The translations under genes were made by a program, and so were the position numbers. Below the pieces are notes generated by a model, which ran no database searches, was not told the DNA's origin, and was given only the letters and a program-made list of their open reading frames with translations. Source: Streptomyces ficellus (lineage in GTDB: Bacteria; Actinomycetota; Actinomycetes; Streptomycetales; Streptomycetaceae). Taken from it: DNA of 64,000 nucleotides. The stretch spans positions 5,456,001 through 5,520,000 of the forward strand of contig NZ_CP034279.1 of assembly GCF_009739905.1 (NCBI RefSeq), read 5' to 3'. Below, one piece after another: positions 11,725 through 20,336 of the stretch (within the stretch, counting starts at the first letter, position 1; every line of letters starts with the position of its first letter).

Positions 11725-11733
11725 TGTGGATAA
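11725..11733 (-). promoter_or_regulatory. Single DnaA-box-like 9-mer
   Basis: TTATCCACA on the minus strand is an exact match to the classical bacterial DnaA box. It lies in the 209-base gap between moxR and the carbonic anhydrase gene. It is alone, so it is not an origin. It could titrate DnaA, regulate a promoter, or be chance. Confidence 0.3.
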
Positions 11734-11791
11734 CCGTGCGAGAAATGTCGGAGATGGGCCGGTCCGGGCGGGTGTTCGCCGCCCGGAAACG

Positions 11792-12334
11792 TCAGGAAGC
11801 CGGGTCGACCTCGTGCAGCAGCCCCGACGTCACGTCGAGGACGAAGCCCCGGACGTCGTCGGTGTGGGGGATGAACGGCGAGGTGCGCACCCGCCGCAGG
11901 GACTGCCGGACGTCCTGCTCGGCGTCCTTGAAGGACTCGACCGCCCACGTCGGGCGCTGGCCGACCTCGTCCTCCAGCTCGTCGCGGAAGTGCTCCGTGA
12001 TGGTCTGCATCCCGCACTGCGTGTGGTGCACCAGCACCACGCTGCGGGTGCCGAGCTCACGCTGGCTGATGGCGAGCGACCGGATCATGTCGTCGGTGAC
12101 GACCCCACCCGCGTTGCGCATGGTGTGGGCGTCGCCGACCTCCAGGCCGAGCGCGGCGGGCAGGTCGAGGCGGGTGTCCATGCAGGCGACGACGGCCACG
12201 TGCAGCTTCGGCCGGCCCTCGAGGCCCGGGTCCTCGAAGCCCGCGGCGTACCGGCGGTTGGCCTCGACGATGCGGTCGATGACCGAGCCGTCGGGACGGA
12301 CATCGCTGGATGCGGAGTGAGCAGAAGACGACAT
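11792..12334 (-). CDS. Beta-class carbonic anhydrase
   Basis: A protein of 180 residues that would interconvert CO2 and bicarbonate in the cytoplasm. The zinc ligands of beta-carbonic anhydrases are visible as C51 (ACMDTR), H104 and C107 (VHHTQCG). The Asp-Arg pair (D53, R55) needed for the active site is also present. ATG 12334 gives the normal length. An upstream in-frame start would add about 20 non-conserved residues. The gene is divergent from rsmH and shares the 378-base intergenic region with the dcw promoter. In Streptomyces this gene is a constant neighbour of the dcw cluster, without a known functional link. Confidence 0.9.
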   Translation of the reverse strand: MSSSAHSASSDVRPDGSVIDRIVEANRRYAAGFEDPGLEGRPKLHVAVVACMDTRLDLPAALGLEVGDAHTMRNAGGVVTDDMIRSLAISQRELGTRSVVLVHHTQCGMQTITEHFRDELEDEVGQRPTWAVESFKDAEQDVRQSLRRVRTSPFIPHTDDVRGFVLDVTSGLLHEVDPAS

Positions 12335-12712
12335 GCTGATGACGTTAGTTGTCCGCGAGCTCCTCGGCGCGCTCCGACCTGGGACAAAGTGCGTCAACGG
12401 GGCCTCGATGTGAGCTAAGGCACAAGAGTGGGCGGGGGCGCCGTCCGGGTGAGGGCACCGTGATCCCGCCCCTTCCGCGGCCGCCCGGCGCGACGCGCTG
12501 CCCGGTTGATTGACCGGGCGGGGGAGTGGACTAAAGTGACGCGAAGTTCACGGAGACATCGAGCGAATCACAGCGAATCCGCGGTTTCTCCCCCGCGCGT
12601 GCGGCGGTACGTAGGGGTCGGCCTCCTCCCGCTCGCCGGCCGGCCGTCGCTCCCCGCCGGTGCGCCGGCGGGACCCGGCGGTACGTACGCCGCGCCGAAT
12701 CTGAGAGGGCGC
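12335..12712. other. Divergent promoter region, carbonic anhydrase / dcw cluster
   Basis: These 378 bases hold the candidate dcw promoter at 12510-12537 and presumably the carbonic anhydrase promoter. No mraZ gene is present, although this is its usual place in other bacteria. The rsmH reading frame stays open upstream to 12506, but that part lacks family similarity and contains the promoter, so it is taken as leader. The inferred leader is about 165 bases long. Confidence 0.6.
12510..12537 (+). promoter_or_regulatory. Candidate promoter of the dcw cluster
   Basis: TTGACC (12510-12515) and TAAAGT (12532-12537) are separated by 16 bases. Both elements match the HrdB-type consensus (TTGACN, TANNNT). 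Transcription from here would give a leader of about 165 bases before the rsmH start at 12713. Confidence 0.6.
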
Positions 12713-13669
12713 ATGAGCGAGACCCGACACGTGCCGGTGATGCTCCAGCGGTGCCTGGACATGCTGGCACCCGCACTGGGGCAGCCGGGTGCGGTGGTCG
12801 TCGACTGCACCCTGGGCCTGGGCGGCCACAGCGAGGCGCTGCTGACCCGCTTCCCGGAGGCGCGGCTGATCGCGCTCGACCGGGACAAGGAGGCGCTGCG
12901 GCTCTCCGGCGAGCGGCTCGCCCCGTTCGGCGACCGCGCGACCCTCGTCCACGCCGTCTACGACGAGCTGCCCGCCGTACTGGACCGGCTCGGCGTCCCG
13001 CACGTCCAGGGCGTCCTGTTCGACCTCGGTGTCTCCTCGATGCAGCTCGACGAGGCCGACCGCGGCTTCGCGTACGCCCAGGACGCCCCGCTCGACATGC
13101 GCATGGACCAGACGACCGGCATCGGCGCGGCGGAGGTCCTCAACACCTACCCGCCCGGCGAGCTGGTCCGCATCCTGCGCCAGTACGGCGAGGAGAAGCA
13201 GGCCAAGCGGATCGTGGCGGCGGTCGTACGGGAACGGGAGAAGGAACCGTTCACCAACAGCGCCCGGCTCGTGGAACTGATCCGTGACGCCCTCCCGCAG
13301 GCCGCCAAGCGCACCGGCGGCAACCCGGCGAAGCGGACCTTCCAGGCCCTGCGCATCGAGGTCAACGGGGAGTTGACCGTCCTGGAGCGGGCCGTCCCCG
13401 CGGCGGTCAAGGCCCTCGCGGTCGGCGGCCGGATCGCCGTGCTGTCCTACCACTCGCTGGAGGACCGGCTGGTCAAGCAGGTCTTCGCGGCCGGGGCCGC
13501 CACTACCGCGCCGCCGGGGCTGCCCGTCGTCCCCGAGCGCTACCAGCCGAAGCTCAAGCTGCTGACCCGGGGTGCCGAACTTCCGACGGAGGAAGAGGTC
13601 GCCGAGAACCGCCGGGCCGCCCCCGCCAGGCTCCGGGGCGCCGAGCGGATCAGGGCGGACGACCTGTGA
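12713..13669 (+). CDS. rsmH: 16S rRNA (cytosine(1402)-N4)-methyltransferase RsmH
   Basis: A protein of 318 residues, the normal length. It methylates N4 of C1402 in 16S rRNA using SAM. It starts MSETRHVPVML, the family N-terminus. Motif I is VVVDCTLGLGGHSEALL, and the family signatures FDLGVSSMQLD, ERGF-like DRGFAYAQDAPLDMRMD and SYHSLEDRLVK are all visible. ATG 12713 has GAGAGG upstream at 12703. It is the first gene of the dcw operon. Its TGA overlaps the GTG of a 40-codon ORF that leads into ftsL. Confidence 0.96.
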   Translation: MSETRHVPVMLQRCLDMLAPALGQPGAVVVDCTLGLGGHSEALLTRFPEARLIALDRDKEALRLSGERLAPFGDRATLVHAVYDELPAVLDRLGVPHVQGVLFDLGVSSMQLDEADRGFAYAQDAPLDMRMDQTTGIGAAEVLNTYPPGELVRILRQYGEEKQAKRIVAAVVREREKEPFTNSARLVELIRDALPQAAKRTGGNPAKRTFQALRIEVNGELTVLERAVPAAVKALAVGGRIAVLSYHSLEDRLVKQVFAAGAATTAPPGLPVVPERYQPKLKLLTRGAELPTEEEVAENRRAAPARLRGAERIRADDL

Positions 13670-13788
13670 GCGGCGCGCCGCACCACGCGCGCGTGCCCCG
13701 CCACGGGCACGCACGGGCGTACGCACCGGCGCACGACGGCCAGGCGGACCACGGGCACGTCGGCGGGGCGAACCGGGAGGACAGGTGA
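13666..13788 (+). CDS. Possible 40-residue His-rich ORF between rsmH and ftsL
   Basis: A GTG start overlaps the rsmH stop (GTGA at 13666), and the TGA stop overlaps the ftsL GTG start (GTGA at 13785). The frame therefore fills the gap between the two genes exactly. The 40-residue product starts VSGAPHHARVPRHGH and ends GANRED followed by Arg. It has seven histidines and no membrane segment. By my count 38 of its 40 codons end in G or C, with a clear dip at position two, which is the pattern of coding DNA here. Alternatives are a non-coding spacer, or a lost N-terminal extension of FtsL in another frame. I know of no family. Confidence 0.4.
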   Translation: MSGAPHHARVPRHGHARAYAPAHDGQADHGHVGGANREDR

Positions 13789-14195
13789 CCAAAGCGGGAC
13801 CGCTGAAGGGGCGGGCCGCGCGGCTCGCGCGGCTCATGCCGTCCGGGCCGAGCACCGCGGCCCGGACCCCCTTCGTCCTGCTGGTCGTCGTGCTCCTCGG
13901 CGGCGGCCTGATCGCCCTCCTGCTGCTCAACTCCTCCCTCAACGAGGGCTCCTTCCGGCTCAGCGAACTCAAGAAGAGGACCACCGAACTCACCGACGAG
14001 GAGCAGGAGCTCCAGCGGGACGTGGACGACCGCTCCGCCCCTGACGCCCTGGAGCGCCGCGCCCGCGAGCTCGGCATGGTGCCCGGTGGCAGCCCCGCCT
14101 TCCTGAGTCCCGACGGCAGCGTCCGCGGCGTACCCGGCAGGGCGACGGCCGAACCCGTGCCGACCACCGCCCCGACGACGACGCCCGGCAGGTGA
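13785..14195 (+). CDS. ftsL: Cell division protein FtsL
   Basis: A protein of 136 residues with FtsL architecture. It has a short basic cytoplasmic N-terminus (KGRAARLARL) and one membrane helix at about 30-50 (FVLLVVVLLGGGLIALLLL). A periplasmic coiled-coil follows (FRLSELKKRTTELTDEEQELQRDV), with a C-terminal ELGMVPGG segment. It partners FtsB/DivIC and FtsQ in the divisome and supports FtsW-FtsI activity. GTG 13785 follows GGAGG at 13776-13780. Sequence similarity within FtsL is low, so identification rests on topology and position between rsmH and ftsI. The ftsI start is 4 bases downstream. Confidence 0.85.
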   Translation: MTKAGPLKGRAARLARLMPSGPSTAARTPFVLLVVVLLGGGLIALLLLNSSLNEGSFRLSELKKRTTELTDEEQELQRDVDDRSAPDALERRARELGMVPGGSPAFLSPDGSVRGVPGRATAEPVPTTAPTTTPGR

Positions 14196-14199
14196 CCCA

Positions 14200-16152
14200 G
14201 TGCCCCCCGCCCAGCCCCCACGCCGCCGCGTACCGGCCCCCGCCCGCCCGCCGCGCCCGGGCCGCCCGGCAGCCCGGCGCCCGCGCCAGGCACCCCGCCG
14301 GCCCGCCCGTGCCGGCACCATCCGGCTCGGCAACCCCAGGCCCCGGCTGCGGCTGGTCAGCCTCGGCCTGACGCTGGTGATGCTGGTCTTCGTCGTGCGC
14401 CTCCTCCAGGTCCAGGCCGTCGACGCCGGGGCGTACGCCGCCAAGGCGGAGAAGAACCGGTTCCAGGAGTACACGCTGTCCGCCGAGCGCGGTGAGATCA
14501 CCGACCGCTCCGGCGTCGCGCTCGCCACCAGCGTCGACGCCTACGACATCACCGCCGACCCGAAGATGTTCACGCCCAAGGAGAGCAAGGCCCCCGACGC
14601 CCCGGAGCAGGCCGCCGCCCTCCTCGCCCCGATCCTCGGCAAGGACCCCGGCGAACTCGTCCGCAAGCTCAAGGCGCCCGGCTCCCGCTACGCGCTGCTG
14701 GCCCGCCGTCAGACCCCGCAGGTCTGGAAGCAGATCAAGGACCTGAAGAACGTCTTCGCCGAGAAGGCCCGCACCGACAAGGCGGGCGGCGGCGCCGGTG
14801 TCAGCGTCCTCGCGGGCGTCTTCAACGAGCCGAGCAGCAAGCGCGTGTACCCCAACGGCACCCTCGCCGCCGGGATACTGGGGTACGTCAACGCCGACGG
14901 CCGCGGCGGAGGCGGCCTGGAGTCCATGCTCGACGAGGAGCTGGCCGGCAAGGACGGCAAGATCAAGTACGCCCAGTCCGGCGGCCGCCGGGTGCCCACC
15001 GTCGGCGCCCGCGAGACCCCCGCCGTGCCCGGCTCCGACATCGAGCTGACCATCGACCGCGACATCCAGTGGGCCGCCCAGCAGGCCATCACCCGGCAGG
15101 TCGAGGAGTCCAGGGCGGACCGCGGGTACGTGATAGTGCAGAACGCCCGGACCGGCGAGGTCCTCGCCATGGCCAACGCGCCCGGCTTCGACCCCAACGA
15201 CCTGTCCCAGGCCAACTCCGCCGCCATGGGCAACGCCGCCCTCCAGGACGCCTACGAGCCCGGCTCCACCGCCAAGGTCATCTCCATGGCCGCCGTCCTG
15301 GAGGAGGGCGCCGCCACCCCCGGCACCCACGTCGTCGTCCCCAACCGGCTCCACCGGGGCGACCGGCTGTTCAAGGACGACATCGACCACCCCACCTGGT
15401 ACCTGACGCTCAACGGCGTCCTGGCCAAGTCCAGCAACATCGGCACCATCCTGGCCACCGGCCAGCTCGGGCCCACCCAGGCCCAGGCGAACCGGGTGCT
15501 GCACTCCTACCTGCGCAAGTTCGGCCTCGGCAGCCCCAGCGGCCTCGGCTACCCCGGCGAGACCGCCGGCATCCTCGCCAAGCCGCAGGACTGGTCCACC
15601 TCGCAGCAGTACACGATCCCCTTCGGCCAGGGCCTGTCCCTCAACGCCATGCAGGCCGCGTCCGTCTACTCCACCATCGCCAACGGCGGCGTACGCATCG
15701 AGCCCACGCTCGTACGCGGCACCAAGGGCCCCGACGGCCGCTTCACCCCGGCGCCCGCCCCCAAGCAGACCAGGGTCGTCGGCGAGAAGACCGCGAAGAC
15801 CCTCGCCGCCATGCTCGAATCCGTCGTCGACGACCGGGAGGGCACCGGAACCAAGGCCGCCATCCCCGGCTACCGTGTCGCCGGCAAGACCGGAACCGCC
15901 AACCGCGTCGACCCCCAACTCGGCCGCTACAAGGGTTACACCGCCTCCTTCGCGGGCTTCGCCCCCGCCGACGACCCCCAGATCACCGTCTACTGCGCCA
16001 TCCAGAACCCCACCCGAGGCAGCTACTTCGGTGGCCAGATCTGCGGACCCATCTACAAGAAGGTCATGGAGTTCGCCCTCAAGACCCTGCAAGTCGCACC
16101 CACCGGCAAGCCCGCACCCCGGATGCCGGTCACGTTCAAACCCGGCGAGTGA
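14200..16152 (+). CDS. ftsI: Septal peptidoglycan transpeptidase FtsI (class B PBP)
   Basis: A protein of 650 residues. A basic Pro/Arg-rich cytoplasmic segment of about 45 residues precedes one membrane anchor (LRLVSLGLTLVMLVFVVRLL). The PBP dimerisation domain (RGEITDRSGVALA) and the transpeptidase domain follow. The three penicillin-binding motifs are present: STAK with S356 as nucleophile, SSN at 411-413 and KTGT at 563-566. It cross-links septal peptidoglycan with FtsW as glycosyltransferase partner. The start is GTG 14200; the GTG-rich, proline-rich N-terminus leaves slight doubt about the exact start. Confidence 0.95.
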   Translation: MPPAQPPRRRVPAPARPPRPGRPAARRPRQAPRRPARAGTIRLGNPRPRLRLVSLGLTLVMLVFVVRLLQVQAVDAGAYAAKAEKNRFQEYTLSAERGEITDRSGVALATSVDAYDITADPKMFTPKESKAPDAPEQAAALLAPILGKDPGELVRKLKAPGSRYALLARRQTPQVWKQIKDLKNVFAEKARTDKAGGGAGVSVLAGVFNEPSSKRVYPNGTLAAGILGYVNADGRGGGGLESMLDEELAGKDGKIKYAQSGGRRVPTVGARETPAVPGSDIELTIDRDIQWAAQQAITRQVEESRADRGYVIVQNARTGEVLAMANAPGFDPNDLSQANSAAMGNAALQDAYEPGSTAKVISMAAVLEEGAATPGTHVVVPNRLHRGDRLFKDDIDHPTWYLTLNGVLAKSSNIGTILATGQLGPTQAQANRVLHSYLRKFGLGSPSGLGYPGETAGILAKPQDWSTSQQYTIPFGQGLSLNAMQAASVYSTIANGGVRIEPTLVRGTKGPDGRFTPAPAPKQTRVVGEKTAKTLAAMLESVVDDREGTGTKAAIPGYRVAGKTGTANRVDPQLGRYKGYTASFAGFAPADDPQITVYCAIQNPTRGSYFGGQICGPIYKKVMEFALKTLQVAPTGKPAPRMPVTFKPGE

Positions 16153-16169
16153 GCCGGCGGGAGCAACCA

Positions 16170-17837
16170 GTGACGACCATCACCCCCGACCCCGGGAACC
16201 GATCCGGCGGCCACGCTGCACAGGCGCCCTCATTTAGCCCGATCACGGGTGCGCCCGGTACGCTCACCGCCGTGCCACACGCTGATCAGTCCCGAACCAC
16301 CCCGACGGACGCCCCCGCGAAACGCCCCGGGGCGCCACGGCCGGCCCAGGTCCGCCCCACACCCCTGGGCGAGCTGGCGGCCCGGCTGGGCGCACAGCCC
16401 CGACCGGCCGGCGAGGCGACCGGCATCACCCACGACTCCCGGGCCGTACGCCCCGGAGACGTGTACGCGGCCCTGCCGGGCTCCCGCCTCCACGGCGCCG
16501 ACTTCGCCGGCCAGGCCGCCGACCTCGGAGCCGTCGCGATCCTCACCGACCCGACCGGCGCCGAACGCGCCGGCGCCACCGGCCTGCCGGTCCTGGTCAC
16601 CGAGGACCCGCGCGGCCGGATGGGCGAGCTCGCCGCCGAGATCTACGGCCGTCCGGGCGGCGACCTGCTCCAGATCGGCATCACCGGTACCTCCGGCAAG
16701 ACCACGACGGCGTACCTCGTGGAAGGCGGCCTCCGGGCCGCGGCACGGAACACCGGGCTCATCGGAACCGTCGAGATGCGCATCGGCGACGAACGCATCA
16801 AGTCCGAACGGACCACCCCGGAAGCCACCGACCTCCAGGCGCTGTTCGCGGTGATGCGCGAACGCGGCGTCGAGGCGGTCGCCATGGAGGTCTCCAGCCA
16901 CGCCCTCGTGCTCGGCCGAGTCGACGGCTGCGTCTTCGACGTCGCCGTCTTCAACAACCTCAGCCCCGAGCACATGGAGTTCCACTCCGGCATGGAGGAC
17001 TACTTCCAGGCCAAGGCGCAGCTGTTCACCCCGCGCCGCAGCCGCCGGGGAGTGGTCAACTACGACGACGAGTACGGCAGGAGGCTGGTCAAGGAGGCGT
17101 CCGTCCCGATCGTCACCTTCTCCGCCGAGGGCCACCCGGACGCCGACTGGCACGCCGAGGACGTCGAGATCGGGGCCCTCGGAAGCACGTTCACGATCCG
17201 AGGCCCCCAGGGCGAGCGCATCAGCGCCAAGGCGCCGCTGGCCGGCCCGTTCAACGTCGCCAACGCCCTGGCCGCCGTCGTGACGCTCGCCGTGGCCGGG
17301 ATCGACCCCCAGACCGCCGCCGACGGCGTCGCCGCCGTCCCCGGCGTACCCGGCCGCCTGGAGCGCGTCGACGCCGGGCAGCCGTACCTCGCGGTCGTCG
17401 ACTACGCCCACAAGACGGACGCCGTCGAATCGGTCCTGCGCTCGCTGCGCAAGGTCACCGAGGGCCAGCTGCACGTCGTCCTCGGCTGCGGCGGCGACCG
17501 GGACGTCACCAAGCGCGGCCCCATGGGCGCCGCCGCCGCACGTCTCGCCGACACCGCCGTGCTCACCTCCGACAACCCCCGCTCCGAGGACCCCCTCGCG
17601 ATCCTGGCCGCGATGCTCGCCGGCGCCGCCGGGGTGCCCTCCCACGAACGCGGCGAGGTCGCCGTCTTCGAGGACCGGGCCGCCGCGATCGCCGCCGCCG
17701 TCGGGCGCGCCCGGCCCGGCGACACCGTGCTGGTAGCGGGCAAGGGCCACGAGCAGGGCCAGGACATCGCCGGAGTGGTACGCCCCTTCGACGACCGCCA
17801 GGTCCTCCGCGAAGCAATCCAGAACAGTCAGGGATGA
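16170..17837 (+). CDS. murE: UDP-MurNAc-tripeptide ligase MurE (diaminopimelate-adding)
   Basis: A protein of 555 residues that adds diaminopimelate to UDP-MurNAc-L-Ala-D-Glu with ATP. The Mur ligase P-loop GTSGKTTT is at 173-180, and the DNPR motif at 468-471 is the signature of enzymes that use diaminopimelate rather than lysine. This fits the LL-DAP wall of Streptomyces. GTG 16170 was chosen because it begins VTTITPD as in Streptomyces relatives and follows a GGGAG site. The first 60 residues are a low-complexity extension before the Mur ligase N-domain. It lies 17 bases after ftsI. Confidence 0.96.
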   Translation: MTTITPDPGNRSGGHAAQAPSFSPITGAPGTLTAVPHADQSRTTPTDAPAKRPGAPRPAQVRPTPLGELAARLGAQPRPAGEATGITHDSRAVRPGDVYAALPGSRLHGADFAGQAADLGAVAILTDPTGAERAGATGLPVLVTEDPRGRMGELAAEIYGRPGGDLLQIGITGTSGKTTTAYLVEGGLRAAARNTGLIGTVEMRIGDERIKSERTTPEATDLQALFAVMRERGVEAVAMEVSSHALVLGRVDGCVFDVAVFNNLSPEHMEFHSGMEDYFQAKAQLFTPRRSRRGVVNYDDEYGRRLVKEASVPIVTFSAEGHPDADWHAEDVEIGALGSTFTIRGPQGERISAKAPLAGPFNVANALAAVVTLAVAGIDPQTAADGVAAVPGVPGRLERVDAGQPYLAVVDYAHKTDAVESVLRSLRKVTEGQLHVVLGCGGDRDVTKRGPMGAAAARLADTAVLTSDNPRSEDPLAILAAMLAGAAGVPSHERGEVAVFEDRAAAIAAAVGRARPGDTVLVAGKGHEQGQDIAGVVRPFDDRQVLREAIQNSQG

Positions 17838-17841
17838 AGTT

Positions 17842-19269
17842 GTGATCGCCCTCTCCCTCGCCGAGATCGCCGACATCACCGGCGGGCAGTCGCACGACAT
17901 ACCGGATCCGGCCGTCCAGGTCACCGGCTCCGTCGTCATCGACTCCCGTCAGGTCGGGCCCGGCTCGCTCTTCGCCGCGTTCGCCGGTGAGAACGTCGAC
18001 GGCCACGACTACGCGCAGCGCGCCGTGGACGCGGGCGCGGTGGCCGTGCTGGCCACCCGCCCCGTCGGCGTGCCCGCCATCGTCGTCGACGACGTTCAGA
18101 CGGCCCTCGGCGCACTCGCCCGCGCGGTCGTCCGCCGCCTCGGCACCACGGTCGTCGCGCTGACCGGCTCGGCCGGCAAGACCAGCACCAAGGACCTGAT
18201 CGCCCAGGTGCTCCAGCACAAGGGCCCCACGGTCTGGACGCCCGGCTCCCTCAACAACGAGATCGGCCTGCCCCTCACCGCCCTGCGCGCGGAGAAGGAC
18301 ACCGAGCACCTCGTCCTGGAGATGGGGGCGCGCGGAATCGGCCACATCCGCTACCTCGCCGAGCTGACCCCGCCGACGATCGGCCTCGTGCTGAACGTGG
18401 GCAGCGCCCACATCGGCGAGTTCGGCGGCCGCGAGCAGATCGCCCAGGCCAAGGGCGAGATGGTGGAGGCCCTGCCGGCCGCCGAGGCGGGCGGCATCGC
18501 CGTGCTGAACGCGGACGATCCTCTCGTACGGGCCATGCACACCCGCACCCACGCGCGCGTGACGCTGTTCGGCGAGGCCGACGACGCCGCCGTACGTGCC
18601 GAGAATGTCCGGCTCACAGAGACCGGACAGCCCTCTTTCAGGCTTCACACACCCACCGGGTGCAGTGACGTGACCTTGCGCCTGTACGGTGAGCACCACG
18701 TGTCGAACGCGCTCGCCGCGGCCGCCGTCGCCCATGAGCTGGGCATGTCCGTCGACGAGATCGCCACCGCGCTCTCCGGGGCGGGCACCCTCTCCCGCTG
18801 GCGCATGGAGGTCACCGAGCGTCCGGACGGTGTGACGATCGTCAACGACGCCTACAACGCGAACCCCGAGTCCATGCGAGCCGCCCTGCGCGCGCTCGCG
18901 GCCATGGGCAAGGCAGCACAGGCCAAGGGGGGCCGGACGTGGGCGGTGCTCGGCCAGATGGCCGAGCTGGGGGACGAGGCGCTCGCCGAGCACGACGCGG
19001 TCGGACGGCTCGCCGTCCGGCTCAACGTCAGCAAGCTCGTCGCAGTCGGGGGCAGGGAAGCGTCCTGGCTGCAACTGGGCGCATATAACGAGGGTTCGTG
19101 GGGTGAGGAGTCGGTGCACGTGTCCGACGCGCGGGCGGCGATCGACCTGTTGCGCAGTGAGCTGCGCCCGGGAGACGTCGTGCTGGTGAAGGCATCAAGG
19201 TCGGTCGGGCTCGAGCGGATCGCCACGGCACTGCTCGAGGGCACCGAGGGCGAGGTCACCGGCCGATGA
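17842..19269 (+). CDS. murF: UDP-MurNAc-tripeptide:D-Ala-D-Ala ligase MurF
   Basis: A protein of 475 residues that joins D-Ala-D-Ala to the tripeptide precursor. The Mur ligase N-domain (DSRQVGPGSLFAAFAGENVDGHDY) is followed by the P-loop TGSAGKTSTKD near residues 111-121. The central-domain motif LVLEMGARGIGHI and the C-domain stretch NDAYNANPESM are family-specific. GTG 17842 lies 4 bases after murE. The stop overlaps the mraY ATG as ATGA, so the two genes are translationally coupled. Confidence 0.96.
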   Translation: MIALSLAEIADITGGQSHDIPDPAVQVTGSVVIDSRQVGPGSLFAAFAGENVDGHDYAQRAVDAGAVAVLATRPVGVPAIVVDDVQTALGALARAVVRRLGTTVVALTGSAGKTSTKDLIAQVLQHKGPTVWTPGSLNNEIGLPLTALRAEKDTEHLVLEMGARGIGHIRYLAELTPPTIGLVLNVGSAHIGEFGGREQIAQAKGEMVEALPAAEAGGIAVLNADDPLVRAMHTRTHARVTLFGEADDAAVRAENVRLTETGQPSFRLHTPTGCSDVTLRLYGEHHVSNALAAAAVAHELGMSVDEIATALSGAGTLSRWRMEVTERPDGVTIVNDAYNANPESMRAALRALAAMGKAAQAKGGRTWAVLGQMAELGDEALAEHDAVGRLAVRLNVSKLVAVGGREASWLQLGAYNEGSWGEESVHVSDARAAIDLLRSELRPGDVVLVKASRSVGLERIATALLEGTEGEVTGR

Positions 19270-20336
19270 GGCAGATCCTCTTCGCGGGAGCCATCGGGCT
19301 CTTCCTGACCCTGATCGGCACACCGCTGCTGATCAAGCTTCTGGCCCGCAAGGGATACGGGCAGTTCATCCGGGACGACGGCCCGCGCACCCACGGCAGC
19401 AAGAAGGGCACGCCCACCATGGGCGGCATCTCCTTCATCCTGGCCACGCTCATCGCGTACGCGCTCGCCAAGGTCATCACCGGTGAGGACCCGACCTACT
19501 CGGGCGTGCTGGTGCTGTTCCTGATGGCCGGCATGGGTCTCGTCGGCTTCCTCGACGACTACATCAAGATCGTCAAGCAGCGTTCGCTGGGCCTGCGGGC
19601 CAAGGCGAAGATGGCCGGCCAGCTCATCGTCGGCATCGCCTTCGCCGTCCTCGCGCTCCAGTTCGCCGACAGCCGGGGCCAGACGCCCGCCTCGACCAAG
19701 CTCTCCTTCATCACCGACTTCGGCTGGTCCATCGGACCGGTGCTGTTCGTGGTCTGGGCGCTGTTCATGATCCTGGCCATGTCGAACGGCGTGAACCTGA
19801 CGGACGGTCTCGACGGCCTCGCCACCGGCGCCTCGGTGATGGTCTTCGGCGCGTACACCTTCATCGGGCTGTGGCAGTTCCAGGAGTCCTGCGCCAACGC
19901 CGAGACCCTGACCAACCCCAACGCCTGCTTCGAGGTGCGCGACCCGCTCGACCTCGCCGTCGTGGCGTCCGCCCTCATGGGTGCCTGCTTCGGCTTCCTG
20001 TGGTGGAACACCTCGCCCGCCAAGATCTTCATGGGTGACACCGGTTCGCTCGCCCTCGGCGGCGCGCTCGCGGGCCTCGCCATCTGCTCCCGCACCGAGC
20101 TGCTGCTCGCCCTCCTCGGCGGCCTGTTCGTCCTGATCACCATGTCCGTCGTCATCCAGGTCGGCTCGTTCAAGATGACCGGCAAGCGGGTGTTCCGGAT
20201 GGCACCGCTCCAGCACCACTTCGAACTCAAGGGCTGGTCCGAGGTCCTCGTGGTGGTCCGGTTCTGGATCATCCAGGGCATGTGCGTCATCGTGGGTCTC
20301 GGCCTCTTCTACGCGGGATGGGCAGCCGACAAGTGA
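19266..20336 (+). CDS. mraY: Phospho-MurNAc-pentapeptide translocase MraY
   Basis: A protein of 356 residues with about ten membrane helices. It transfers phospho-MurNAc-pentapeptide to undecaprenyl phosphate, making lipid I. Catalytic and Mg-binding signatures are present: GLVGFLDDYIKI, NLTDGLDGLATG and KIFMGDTGSLALGG. A histidine-containing stretch, MAPLQHHFELKGWSE, completes the active site near the C-terminus. The ATG overlaps murF, and murD begins inside the 3' end of this gene. Confidence 0.97.
   Translation: MRQILFAGAIGLFLTLIGTPLLIKLLARKGYGQFIRDDGPRTHGSKKGTPTMGGISFILATLIAYALAKVITGEDPTYSGVLVLFLMAGMGLVGFLDDYIKIVKQRSLGLRAKAKMAGQLIVGIAFAVLALQFADSRGQTPASTKLSFITDFGWSIGPVLFVVWALFMILAMSNGVNLTDGLDGLATGASVMVFGAYTFIGLWQFQESCANAETLTNPNACFEVRDPLDLAVVASALMGACFGFLWWNTSPAKIFMGDTGSLALGGALAGLAICSRTELLLALLGGLFVLITMSVVIQVGSFKMTGKRVFRMAPLQHHFELKGWSEVLVVVRFWIIQGMCVIVGLGLFYAGWAADK

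Noticed and set aside
12506..12712. Upstream in-frame extension of RsmH
   Set aside because: It would start within the candidate promoter, and the added residues lack similarity. The family start MSETRHVPVML at 12713 has a Shine-Dalgarno.
13990..16092. 700-codon open frame antisense to ftsI
   Set aside because: A mirror of the ftsI codon pattern, with Gly/Val/Asp-rich composition and no recognisable domain.
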